A stretch of 64,000 nt of DNA, from assembly GCA_015665415.1 (NCBI GenBank), contig JADFAE010000007.1:310001-374000 (forward strand), given 5' to 3'. Both the position numbers and the translations under genes were made by a program. Below the pieces are notes generated by a model. It was not told the DNA's origin, did no database searches, and saw only the letters and a list, made by a program, of their open reading frames with translations. Of this stretch, positions 1 through 7,262 are shown piece by piece (positions within the stretch are counted from its first letter, which is position 1; the number at the start of each line of letters is the position of its first letter). Origin of the DNA: Roseobacter sp. Its GTDB lineage: Bacteria; Pseudomonadota; Alphaproteobacteria; Rhodobacterales; Rhodobacteraceae.

Positions 1-10
1 TTACTGTCTC

Positions 11-64
11 TCACGGTTTGTGAAAAAAGTCTTGGAAATTTCACGAAACTGGCGCATCGTGAAA
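11..64. promoter_or_regulatory. Two inverted repeats upstream of the XRE-cupin gene
   Basis: Two dyads lie before the first gene. One has arms TCAC (11-14) and GTGA (20-23). The other has arms TTTCACGA (39-46) and TCGTGAAA (57-64), a perfect 8-bp palindrome with a 10-bp centre. Both share the TCAC/GTGA core and precede the regulator start at 111. Autoregulatory operators for the downstream HTH protein are the simplest reading, but this is inference. The left part may belong to a neighbour outside the window. Confidence 0.45.
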
Positions 65-110
65 AATGAGAGCAAAATTTCATTTGCGCCGCGACCAGGA
101 GAGCATTCAG

Positions 111-680
111 ATGACCAGTCAGGCCCCACAACCAGCCACTCTTGGTGCCGATATACGGGCGCTGCGCAAGGCGCGTGGGCTAACGCTGACCGATATTGCC
201 GGCATGTTGGAAAAATCCGTCGGCTGGCTCAGCCAGGTGGAGCGGGATCTGTCAGAGCCTTCGATCTCCGATCTGCGGCAACTGGCCAATTGTCTGGGCG
301 TGCCGATGTCGATGCTGTTTGCCCATTCCGGGGCACCAGCGGATGAGCATGGCTATATTGTGCGGGCCGGATCGCGTCGGCCGATGGGGTCGGGTGAGGA
401 AGGGTTGATTGAAGAGCTGCTCTCGCCGGATCTGACCGATGATTTTGAAATGGTGCATTCCACCTTTCAGCCGCGCTCGAAGATGCAAAAACCGGCCAAT
501 CGCCCGACCCAGGAAGTGGGCTATATCATTTCGGGACGGCTTGATCTGCTGATCGATGACAAGGCCTTTACCGTGGGCCCCGGTGACAGCTTCCGCATCA
601 AGCACCAGCCCTATCAGTGGGCCAACCCCTATGATGAACCTGCTGTCGCGGTCTGGGTCATCGCACCTCCGGTGTATTGA
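111..680 (+). CDS. XRE-family regulator with C-terminal cupin domain
   Basis: Predicted cytoplasmic transcription factor of 189 residues. An N-terminal helix-turn-helix (about residues 10-65; the segment around LTLTDIAGMLEKSVGWLSQVE is the XRE fold) is followed by a cupin barrel (about 115-185, with the GYIISGRLDLLID and VGPGDSF strands). This architecture is common in regulators of amine, amino acid and polyamine catabolism, where the cupin is thought to sense a small ligand. The ATG at 111 is chosen because AGGAG lies 10 bases upstream; an in-frame ATG at 66 lacks a ribosome site. The lysE-like gene begins 3 bases after the stop, so the two are co-transcribed. The palindromes at 11-64 may be its operators. 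Confidence 0.88.
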   Translation: MTSQAPQPATLGADIRALRKARGLTLTDIAGMLEKSVGWLSQVERDLSEPSISDLRQLANCLGVPMSMLFAHSGAPADEHGYIVRAGSRRPMGSGEEGLIEELLSPDLTDDFEMVHSTFQPRSKMQKPANRPTQEVGYIISGRLDLLIDDKAFTVGPGDSFRIKHQPYQWANPYDEPAVAVWVIAPPVY

Positions 681-683
681 GCC

Positions 684-1313
684 ATGTCGTTTGAAGCCTG
701 GACTTTGTTTGCGCTGTTCTGGGTGGTCTTTGTCACCACGCCGGGGCCCAATGCGGTCAATTGCATCTCCAATGGCATGTCGCTGGGCTTTGCCAAAGCG
801 ATGATTGGCGTGCTGGCGATCCTGACCCAGGCGAGCCTGTTTCTGGTGCTGTCGGCGCTTGGGGTGACGGCCTTGATTGCGGCCTCGCCGATGGGCTTTT
901 TGATTGCCAAGCTGATTGGGGCGGGGTTTTTGATCTATCTCGGTATACGGGGCTGGCTGAATGCCAAGCGTCCGGCCCCGGCGGCTGAGCGGCCCGCGCG
1001 CCATGTCTATCTTCATGCCCTGGCGGTGGCCACGATCAACCCCAAAAGCGTGGCTGGCTATCTCGCTGCCTTTTCGCAATTCGTGCAGCCCGGCGTGCCA
1101 ATTTGGAGCCAGATGGGCGTGATCATGCCGACGGCATTGGTGATCACCTGTCTCAGCTACACCGGGTTCACATTGCTGGGTGTGCTGATGGGGCGCGCCG
1201 CCCTGAAGGCGGTCTTTAACATCTGGATCCGTCGGGTCATGGCCCTGTGTTTTATCGTCTACGGGGTTCTGTTGGGGGCCAGCAGTACGCCCCAGTTGGA
1301 GGGAACGCGATGA
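684..1313 (+). CDS. LysE/RhtB family amino-acid exporter
   Basis: Inner-membrane protein of 209 residues with about six hydrophobic segments. It carries the family motif TPGPN (about residues 19-23) and a second NPK motif (about 115) before a helix. LysE/RhtB members export amino acids or small amines. It lies between an XRE-cupin regulator and a GFA-fold gene whose ATG (1310) overlaps its stop, so it is part of one transcript. A role in relieving build-up of an amino acid made by the nearby demethylation enzymes is possible but is inference. Confidence 0.87.
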   Translation: MSFEAWTLFALFWVVFVTTPGPNAVNCISNGMSLGFAKAMIGVLAILTQASLFLVLSALGVTALIAASPMGFLIAKLIGAGFLIYLGIRGWLNAKRPAPAAERPARHVYLHALAVATINPKSVAGYLAAFSQFVQPGVPIWSQMGVIMPTALVITCLSYTGFTLLGVLMGRAALKAVFNIWIRRVMALCFIVYGVLLGASSTPQLEGTR

Positions 1314-1681
1314 TCAATGGGAGCTGCCTGTGTGGCGATATCCACTTTGAGACCAAGGCCACGCCGCAGGGGGCGTCCATGTGCCACTGCGGCCAGTGCC
1401 GCAAGCAGTCGGGCGGCATCTGGTCTTCGGCCTATGTGAAGGACAGTGATCTGACCGTGACCGGTCCGGTCAGCTGGTTCGAGGCAAGCGGCACGGCAAA
1501 ACGCGGGTTCTGTGCTCGCTGTGGGTCCTATCTGTTCTGGAAGGCCCATGACGAAGACACCACCAGTTTCGCTCTGGGGGCCGTCGAGGCCCCAACCGGG
1601 CTGACGATCGAGAAGCATATCTTTGTCGGTGACAAAGGCGATTTTTATGAGATTGCGGACGGCGTTCCGCAAAAAGACTGA
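1310..1681 (+). CDS. GFA/CENP-V-fold zinc protein
   Basis: A 123-residue protein of the glutathione-dependent formaldehyde-activating (Gfa) fold. The zinc ligands are visible as SCLCGD near the start, CHCGQCR at about 33-39, and CARCGSYLFW at about 68-77. Most members are not true formaldehyde-activating enzymes, so the name is structural. The start at 1310 overlaps the preceding stop (ATGA). In a cluster of N-demethylating flavoproteins that release or transfer one-carbon units, a link to formaldehyde handling is tempting but unproven. Confidence 0.85.
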   Translation: MINGSCLCGDIHFETKATPQGASMCHCGQCRKQSGGIWSSAYVKDSDLTVTGPVSWFEASGTAKRGFCARCGSYLFWKAHDEDTTSFALGAVEAPTGLTIEKHIFVGDKGDFYEIADGVPQKD

Positions 1682-1698
1682 AGACTAAGGGAGAGACC

Positions 1699-4146
1699 AT
1701 GTCCGATTTTCCAACCAAGGCCCGCGTGGTCATCATCGGCGGCGGCGTCATTGGCGCCTCCAGCCTGTATCATCTGGCCAAGAAGGGCTGGAGTGATTGC
1801 GTTTTGCTGGAAAAGAACGAGCTGACCGCGGGTTCGACCTGGCATGCGGCCGGCAATGTGCCGACCTTTTCCACCTCCTGGTCGATCATGAACATGCAGC
1901 GCTACTCGACCGAGCTTTATGCCCGTCTCGGCGAAGAGGTCGATTATCCGATGAACTATCACCAGACCGGCTCGATCCGTCTGGCCCATACCAAAGAGCG
2001 GATGCAGGAATTCGAGCGCGCCTGTTCCATGGGCCGCTATCAGGGCATCGAGATGGAGATGTGGACGCCCGAGCAGGCCAAGGAGAACTATCCCTTCCTC
2101 GAAACCCATGATCTGGAGGGCGTGCTGTGGGATCCATCCGATGGCGACATCGACCCGGCGCAGGTGACCCAGGCGCTGGCCAAGGGCGCGCGCGACATGG
2201 GGGCAAAGATCCTGCGCTTTACCCCGGCCACCGGCGTCACCCAGAAAGAAGACAAGACCTGGATCGTGCATACCGAAAAGGGCGACATCGAATGTGACTA
2301 TGTGGTCAATGCCGCAGGGTACTATGCCCAACGTGTGGGTGAGTATTTCAAACCCTATGGCGGTCGCACCGTGCCGATGATGGTGATGAGCCACCAGTAT
2401 CTGCTGACCGAACAGATCGACGAGATCGAAGCCCACGTCAAACAAACCGGTAAGAAGCTGCCGCTGATCCGCGACGTGGATGTGTCCTATTACCTGCGCC
2501 AGGAAAAGAACGGCTATAACCTTGGCCCCTACGAGCCGAATTGCCGCGGTCACTGGATGACCGAGGACGACCAGATGCCAGAGGATTTCTCCTTCCAGCT
2601 GTGGCAGGACGATCTGGACCGGATCGAAGACATCGTCACCGACGCGATGGAGCGGGTGCCGCTGATGGCCTCCTCCGGCGTGTCCAGCGTCATCAACGGG
2701 CCGATCCCCTATGCGCCGGATGGCCTGCCGCTGATTGGCCCGATGCCCGGTGTCGATAATGCCTTTGAGGCCTGCGTCTTTACCTTTGGCATCGCCCAGG
2801 GGGGCGGGGCCGGCAAGGTTCTGGCGGAATGGATCGTCGATGGCCATACCGAGTGGGACATGTGGGCGGTCGATCCGCGCCGTTATACGGACTACACGGA
2901 TCAGGATTACTGCGACCAGAAGGGCATGGAAGTCTACGGCAACGAATATGCCATGCACTTCCCGCAGCACGAATGGCCTGCCGCACGCGACAAAAAGGTG
3001 AGCCAGGTCCACGCCCAGATCAAGGAGATGGGCGGTCAGATGGGCGCCTACAACGGTTGGGAACGTGCCAATTGGTTTGCCAAAGAGGGTGACGATACCT
3101 CAGAGGAGGCGACCCATACCTGGGGGCGCTCTGGCCCTTGGCAGAGCCGCATCAAGGAAGAATGCGAGGCGGTGCGCGACGGCGTCGGCGTTCTCGATCT
3201 GCCCGGTTTCTCGCGCTTCAGCCTTGAGGGCGCAGGCGCGGCGGAGTTCCTGCGGGGGCTGGTCACCGGTGGTCTGCCCAAGGTGGGCCGGATGAACCTG
3301 GTCTATTTCTCGGACCACCGCGGCCGCATCCTGACAGAGATGTCCTGTGTGCGTCACGGCGAGGATCACTTTACCATGATCACCGCAGGCTCGGCGCAGT
3401 GGCACGATTTCGAGATCCTGAAAAAGGCGCTGCCCAAAGGCCTGTCGCTGACGGATCGGACCACCGAATTTGCCACCATGATCGTGACCGGTCCAAAATC
3501 GCGGGACCTCTTTGCTGCGATTTCCGATGCCGATCTGTCGCTTGGCTGGCTGACCCATCAGGTGGCCACGGTTGCGGGCCAGCCCGCCTTTTTGGCGCGG
3601 GTTTCCTATGCCGGGGAGCTGGGCTGGGAGGTGCATTGTGCCAACGAACATCAGGCGGAAATCTATGCAGCCCTGATGACAGGTGGGGCCAAACCCTTTG
3701 GCATGTATGCGCTGAACTCTTTGCGGATCGAAAAGGGTTATCGCACCTGGAAAGGTGACCTGAGTACCGATTTCACCATGCTCGAAGGCGGCTTGGGTCG
3801 GTTTATCAAACTCGACAAACCACAGGATTTCCCTGGCAAGGCGGCAATCCTCAGCGAGAAACAGCAGGGTCCGAAAAAGACCTTTGTGACCATGATCGTC
3901 GAGGCCGGTGACGCGGATGCGCCCTATATGTCCTGCATCTGGAAAGACGGTGAGATTGTCGGCGAGACCACGTCAGGTGACTATGGTTACCGGGTCAATG
4001 CCTCGATCGCGCTCGGCACGCTGCGCACAGATCTGGCGGTGCCGGGCACCGAGGTCGAGGTCGAAATCTACGGTCAGATGTGCCGCGCTGTGGTACAAGA
4101 AGACCAGCCCCTGTGGGATCCTGAAAACGCGCGTCTGCGCGCCTGA
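1699..4146 (+). CDS. Dimethylglycine dehydrogenase-like FAD/GcvT flavoprotein
   Basis: An 815-residue two-part enzyme. The N-terminal DAO-type FAD domain has the nucleotide motif IIGGGVIG (residues 12-19) and TWHAAG with His49, which aligns with the FAD-linking histidine of dimethylglycine and sarcosine dehydrogenases. The C-terminal half (about 480-800) is an aminomethyltransferase (GcvT/T-protein) fold with the SYAGELGWEV motif that binds tetrahydrofolate in relatives. Segments such as YYLRQEKNGYNLGPYEPN and NGPIPYAPDGLPLIGP resemble eukaryotic DMGDH. Expected chemistry is oxidative N-demethylation with the methyl passed to THF. The precise substrate is uncertain. A start with AGGGAGAG upstream supports 1699. 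Confidence 0.85.
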   Translation: MSDFPTKARVVIIGGGVIGASSLYHLAKKGWSDCVLLEKNELTAGSTWHAAGNVPTFSTSWSIMNMQRYSTELYARLGEEVDYPMNYHQTGSIRLAHTKERMQEFERACSMGRYQGIEMEMWTPEQAKENYPFLETHDLEGVLWDPSDGDIDPAQVTQALAKGARDMGAKILRFTPATGVTQKEDKTWIVHTEKGDIECDYVVNAAGYYAQRVGEYFKPYGGRTVPMMVMSHQYLLTEQIDEIEAHVKQTGKKLPLIRDVDVSYYLRQEKNGYNLGPYEPNCRGHWMTEDDQMPEDFSFQLWQDDLDRIEDIVTDAMERVPLMASSGVSSVINGPIPYAPDGLPLIGPMPGVDNAFEACVFTFGIAQGGGAGKVLAEWIVDGHTEWDMWAVDPRRYTDYTDQDYCDQKGMEVYGNEYAMHFPQHEWPAARDKKVSQVHAQIKEMGGQMGAYNGWERANWFAKEGDDTSEEATHTWGRSGPWQSRIKEECEAVRDGVGVLDLPGFSRFSLEGAGAAEFLRGLVTGGLPKVGRMNLVYFSDHRGRILTEMSCVRHGEDHFTMITAGSAQWHDFEILKKALPKGLSLTDRTTEFATMIVTGPKSRDLFAAISDADLSLGWLTHQVATVAGQPAFLARVSYAGELGWEVHCANEHQAEIYAALMTGGAKPFGMYALNSLRIEKGYRTWKGDLSTDFTMLEGGLGRFIKLDKPQDFPGKAAILSEKQQGPKKTFVTMIVEAGDADAPYMSCIWKDGEIVGETTSGDYGYRVNASIALGTLRTDLAVPGTEVEVEIYGQMCRAVVQEDQPLWDPENARLRA

Positions 4147-4183
4147 TCGCCCATGATGGACCGCCATGAGAAAGGATGAGGTG

Positions 4184-5233
4184 ATGACTGACAAGATGCA
4201 GGGTGTTTACCTCACCGGTCATGGCGGGCCGGAAAAGCTGGAATTTCGCGATGATATTCCTGTTCCGGCCCCCGGGCCGGGGCAGGTGCTGGTCCGGGTC
4301 AAGGCGGCCGGAATCAACAATACCGATATCAATACCCGGATTGGCTGGTACGCCTCTGAGGTGACCGGTGCCACGGATGAGGTGGACCAAGACGTCGAAG
4401 CCGGTGGTTGGGGCGGCGCGCTGCAGTTCCCGCGCATTCAGGGGGCCGATCTTTGCGGCATCGTCCAGGCGCTGGGCGAAGGCGTTCGCAGTTTTAGATC
4501 TGGTGACCGTGTGACCTGTCCGGTGAACCTGCCGCGGGTGCGCCCGGGTGCGCCCATGGGGTTTATCGTCATCGGCTCGGAGATGAACGGCGCTTTTGCG
4601 CAATACTGCCTGGTGGAGGCTGATGATCTTTATGACGTCAGCGCCTCGCCGCTCAGTGACGTCGAAATCGCGGCCATTCCCTGCGCCTTTGGCACCGCTG
4701 AGGGTCTTTTGACCCGTGCCGGTGTCACCGCAGGCCAAGAGGTGCTGATCACGGGCGCTTCCGGTGGGGTGGGGCTGGCAGCGGTTGAGCTTGCCACACT
4801 GCGGGGTGCCACGGTCACCGCGCTGACCGGCGCTGCCAAGGCTGAAGCGGTGCGCGCCCAGGGGGCAACGACCACCTTGGATCGCAATGCTAAACTGCCA
4901 AAAGACCATTTTGACGTGGTGATAGATGTGGTTGGAGGTGACGGTTGGGGAGATCTGATCCTGGCGCTGAAACCCGGTGGGCACTATGCGGTGGCCGGTG
5001 CCATTGCCGGGCCCATGGTCGAGGCCGATCTACGCGATATCTATCTGCGCGACATCACCATTCACGGCTGCACCTATCAATCGCCAGAAATCTTTGGTCG
5101 CCTGGTTGCCCTGGTCAATGCCGGTCGGCTTAAGCCCCTGGTGTCAAAAACCTACCCTCTGCAGGACATCGCACAGGCGCAGCAGGACTTTCAGTCGAAA
5201 TCCCTGCCTGGCAAACTGGTCCTCATTCCATAA
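4184..5233 (+). CDS. MDR-family (quinone oxidoreductase-like) dehydrogenase
   Basis: A 349-residue medium-chain dehydrogenase/reductase. It has a GroES-like N-terminal domain and a Rossmann domain with GASGGVGLAAVELA (about residues 193-206), which binds NAD(P). The usual structural-zinc cysteine cluster is absent, pointing to the quinone-oxidoreductase-like branch. The ATG at 4184 is preferred over 4166 because AGGATGAG lies just upstream. It is the second of several same-strand genes between two dimethylglycine-dehydrogenase-like genes; the next start is 13 bases after its stop. Substrate unknown. Confidence 0.83.
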   Translation: MTDKMQGVYLTGHGGPEKLEFRDDIPVPAPGPGQVLVRVKAAGINNTDINTRIGWYASEVTGATDEVDQDVEAGGWGGALQFPRIQGADLCGIVQALGEGVRSFRSGDRVTCPVNLPRVRPGAPMGFIVIGSEMNGAFAQYCLVEADDLYDVSASPLSDVEIAAIPCAFGTAEGLLTRAGVTAGQEVLITGASGGVGLAAVELATLRGATVTALTGAAKAEAVRAQGATTTLDRNAKLPKDHFDVVIDVVGGDGWGDLILALKPGGHYAVAGAIAGPMVEADLRDIYLRDITIHGCTYQSPEIFGRLVALVNAGRLKPLVSKTYPLQDIAQAQQDFQSKSLPGKLVLIP

Positions 5234-5246
5234 AGAGAAAAGACAG

Positions 5247-6140
5247 ATGCAAGTAACCCTGCTAGATGGCTCCATTGGCCAGGAAATCGTCAAACGCTCT
5301 GGGGATCGCCCGACGCCGCTGTGGTCGACGTCGGTGATGATCGACCAGCCTGATGTGGTTGCTGCGGTGCATGGCGACTATTTCAAGGCCGGGGCCACCA
5401 TCGCCACCTCCAACACCTATGCGGTGCACCGGGACCGCCTGGTACGCGCCGATCTGGAAGACCACTTTGAGGCGCTGTTGAACACCGCGATGACCCAGGC
5501 TGTAGCCGCACGCGATGACCATGGCTCCGGGCGCATCGCAGCCGCGCTGGGGCCGCTTGGGGCCTCCTATCGCCCCGATATTCAAGTGCCACTGGAAGAG
5601 GCCAAAGGCCTGTTTGGTGAATTGGTGCAGCGAATGCAGGCGCAGGCCGATCTGATCCTGATCGAAACCGTCTCTTCGGTGGAGCACGCCCGCGGGGCCC
5701 TGATGGGCTGCGCAGTAACGGACAAACCCGTCTGGCTGGCGGTGACGGTCCAGGATGACGATGGCAGCCGGTTGCGCTCTGGTGAGGCGCTGCAGGATCT
5801 GGCGCCGCTGATCAAAGACTTCCAGCCCGCGGCGGTGCTGATCAATTGCTCTCGTCCGGAGGTCATCGGAGCCGGGCTGGAGATCATCAAGACTTTTGGC
5901 AAGCCATATGGTGCCTATGCCAATGGCTTTACCCAGATCACCGAAGCCTTCTTGCAGGATGCGCCAACCGTTGAAGCGCTGGAACAGCGCCGCGATTTGG
6001 GGCCCGTGGAATACGCCAAGTTTGCCATGGGCTGGGTCGCGCAGGGGGCCAGTATCGTCGGCGGCTGCTGCGAAGTCGGACCAGCGCATATTTCCGAACT
6101 GGCAAAGCAGCTGCGCGAGGCAGGGCATCAAGTCATCTGA
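5247..6140 (+). CDS. Homocysteine S-methyltransferase family protein (betaine-type?)
   Basis: A 297-residue zinc methyltransferase of the Hcy-binding family. The zinc cysteines are visible as LINC (Cys201) and GGCC (Cys274, Cys275), and the DGSIG motif opens the barrel at residues 7-11. Members move a methyl group from betaines, S-methylmethionine or DMSP-like donors to homocysteine, giving methionine without cobalamin. Flanking dimethylglycine/sarcosine dehydrogenase-like genes and a GbdR-type regulator favour a betaine donor with dimethylglycine as product, as in bacterial betaine-homocysteine methyltransferase. That assignment is inference from context. The start sits 13 bases after the MDR stop. 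Confidence 0.82.
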   Translation: MQVTLLDGSIGQEIVKRSGDRPTPLWSTSVMIDQPDVVAAVHGDYFKAGATIATSNTYAVHRDRLVRADLEDHFEALLNTAMTQAVAARDDHGSGRIAAALGPLGASYRPDIQVPLEEAKGLFGELVQRMQAQADLILIETVSSVEHARGALMGCAVTDKPVWLAVTVQDDDGSRLRSGEALQDLAPLIKDFQPAAVLINCSRPEVIGAGLEIIKTFGKPYGAYANGFTQITEAFLQDAPTVEALEQRRDLGPVEYAKFAMGWVAQGASIVGGCCEVGPAHISELAKQLREAGHQVI

Positions 6141-6171
6141 GCACAGACCAGAAACCCGGGGGAGCGACGTT

Positions 6172-7179
6172 ATGACCAGCAAGACCAAGAGCCAGTCGAA
6201 GAGCACGCCCCCTCGGATTTGGACGGTGGACGTGATTGTGACCGAAGGTTTTGTGCTGACCGAAATGTCGGCGGTGGTAGAGACCCTGCGCATTGCCAAC
6301 CGGGTTCTGGCACAGCCGCCCTTTCGCATTGTCATGCGCTCAGCCAAGGGCGGTCAGCTGGGGTGTCGGGCCGGGTTGCTGGTGGATACCGAGACCCTGA
6401 TGGAGCGGCCTGATGCTGATTTTGCCTTTGTGCTGGGCAACTCTGATCCGGATCATCCGGGGCTCAGCCTGGGGCGTATGGTCAAGAGCTATACCAGCCG
6501 CGAAGCGCGGATCTACCTGCTGTCCGAAGCTGCGGCGCGTTACCTCAAGGACAAGGGCGGGAAGGGGGCCACCCATTGGGAAAATTCTGCCCTGTTGCGT
6601 GAACGTCTGGGAATGTTTGACGCCAGCCACGCTTTGGCCAGCGAAAACGGGCCCGTCGTCACCTGTGCCGGCATGGGGGCCACCACCGATATCGTGCTGG
6701 CGCTGATTGGGCGGCTGACTTCAGCGGCAGCACAGATGAGTGTGGCCAATATCCTGCTGCATGAACAGGTGCGCGACTATTCTTCGCTGCAGCCCTTTTC
6801 CGGCGCCAAGCCGACCATCACCGGTGACCGCATCCTGGACCACAGCATCCGCCTGATGCAGGCCAATATCGAGGACCCGCTGCCGATTGGCGAAATCGTC
6901 GAGGAGTTGAACATTTCAACCCGCTCGCTGGAGCGCAAGTTCAAAAACTTCCTCAATACCACGCCCAATGGATTTTACCGCGAAATGCGCCTCAACAAGG
7001 CCAATAACCTGCTGCTGAACACCTCGATGAGCGTGCGCGAAATTGGCCTCGCCTGTGGATTTCAAAATGGATTTTCCTCGCTGTACAAATCGATTTTTGG
7101 AATCACCCCCTTTGCCCTGCGCAAGCGGCGTCGCCTGGGCGAAGATGTCCCGGTGGATTTCTTGAAAGCCGGAGAATAG
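6172..7179 (+). CDS. GlxA family AraC-type regulator (GbdR-like)
   Basis: A 335-residue regulator. The N-terminal two thirds is a DJ-1/PfpI (GATase1-like) sensing domain, and the C-terminal hundred residues are a double AraC helix-turn-helix (about 215-320, with LNISTRSLERKFK and VREIGLACGFQNGFSSLYKSF-like segments). This architecture includes GbdR, ArgR and CdhR, activators of glycine betaine, arginine and carnitine catabolism. The preceding GGGGGAG supports the ATG at 6172. Position between the methyltransferase and the second flavoprotein suggests it controls this island. The inducer cannot be read from sequence. Confidence 0.86.
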   Translation: MTSKTKSQSKSTPPRIWTVDVIVTEGFVLTEMSAVVETLRIANRVLAQPPFRIVMRSAKGGQLGCRAGLLVDTETLMERPDADFAFVLGNSDPDHPGLSLGRMVKSYTSREARIYLLSEAAARYLKDKGGKGATHWENSALLRERLGMFDASHALASENGPVVTCAGMGATTDIVLALIGRLTSAAAQMSVANILLHEQVRDYSSLQPFSGAKPTITGDRILDHSIRLMQANIEDPLPIGEIVEELNISTRSLERKFKNFLNTTPNGFYREMRLNKANNLLLNTSMSVREIGLACGFQNGFSSLYKSIFGITPFALRKRRRLGEDVPVDFLKAGE

Positions 7180-7214
7180 CCCGGACGTCTTGACGCTTTT
7201 CATGCATTTTGTGC

Positions 7215-7237
7215 CGCCTGACAGTGATAATCAGGCG
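7215..7237. promoter_or_regulatory. Perfect 7-bp inverted repeat before the second flavoprotein gene
   Basis: CGCCTGA (7215-7221) and TCAGGCG (7231-7237) are exact inverse complements around a 9-base centre, 26 bases ahead of the start at 7263. It may be an operator, for instance of the adjacent AraC-type regulator, or a weak terminator after that gene. There is no T-run, so an operator or a leader hairpin is somewhat more likely. Confidence 0.4.
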
Positions 7238-7262
7238 TAAATCGTGAATTCGGAGAGTTGAT

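Noticed and set aside
1645-3012. A 455-residue open frame on the minus strand
   Set aside because: Antisense to the first flavoprotein gene with no recognisable domain and low-complexity His/Ala composition.
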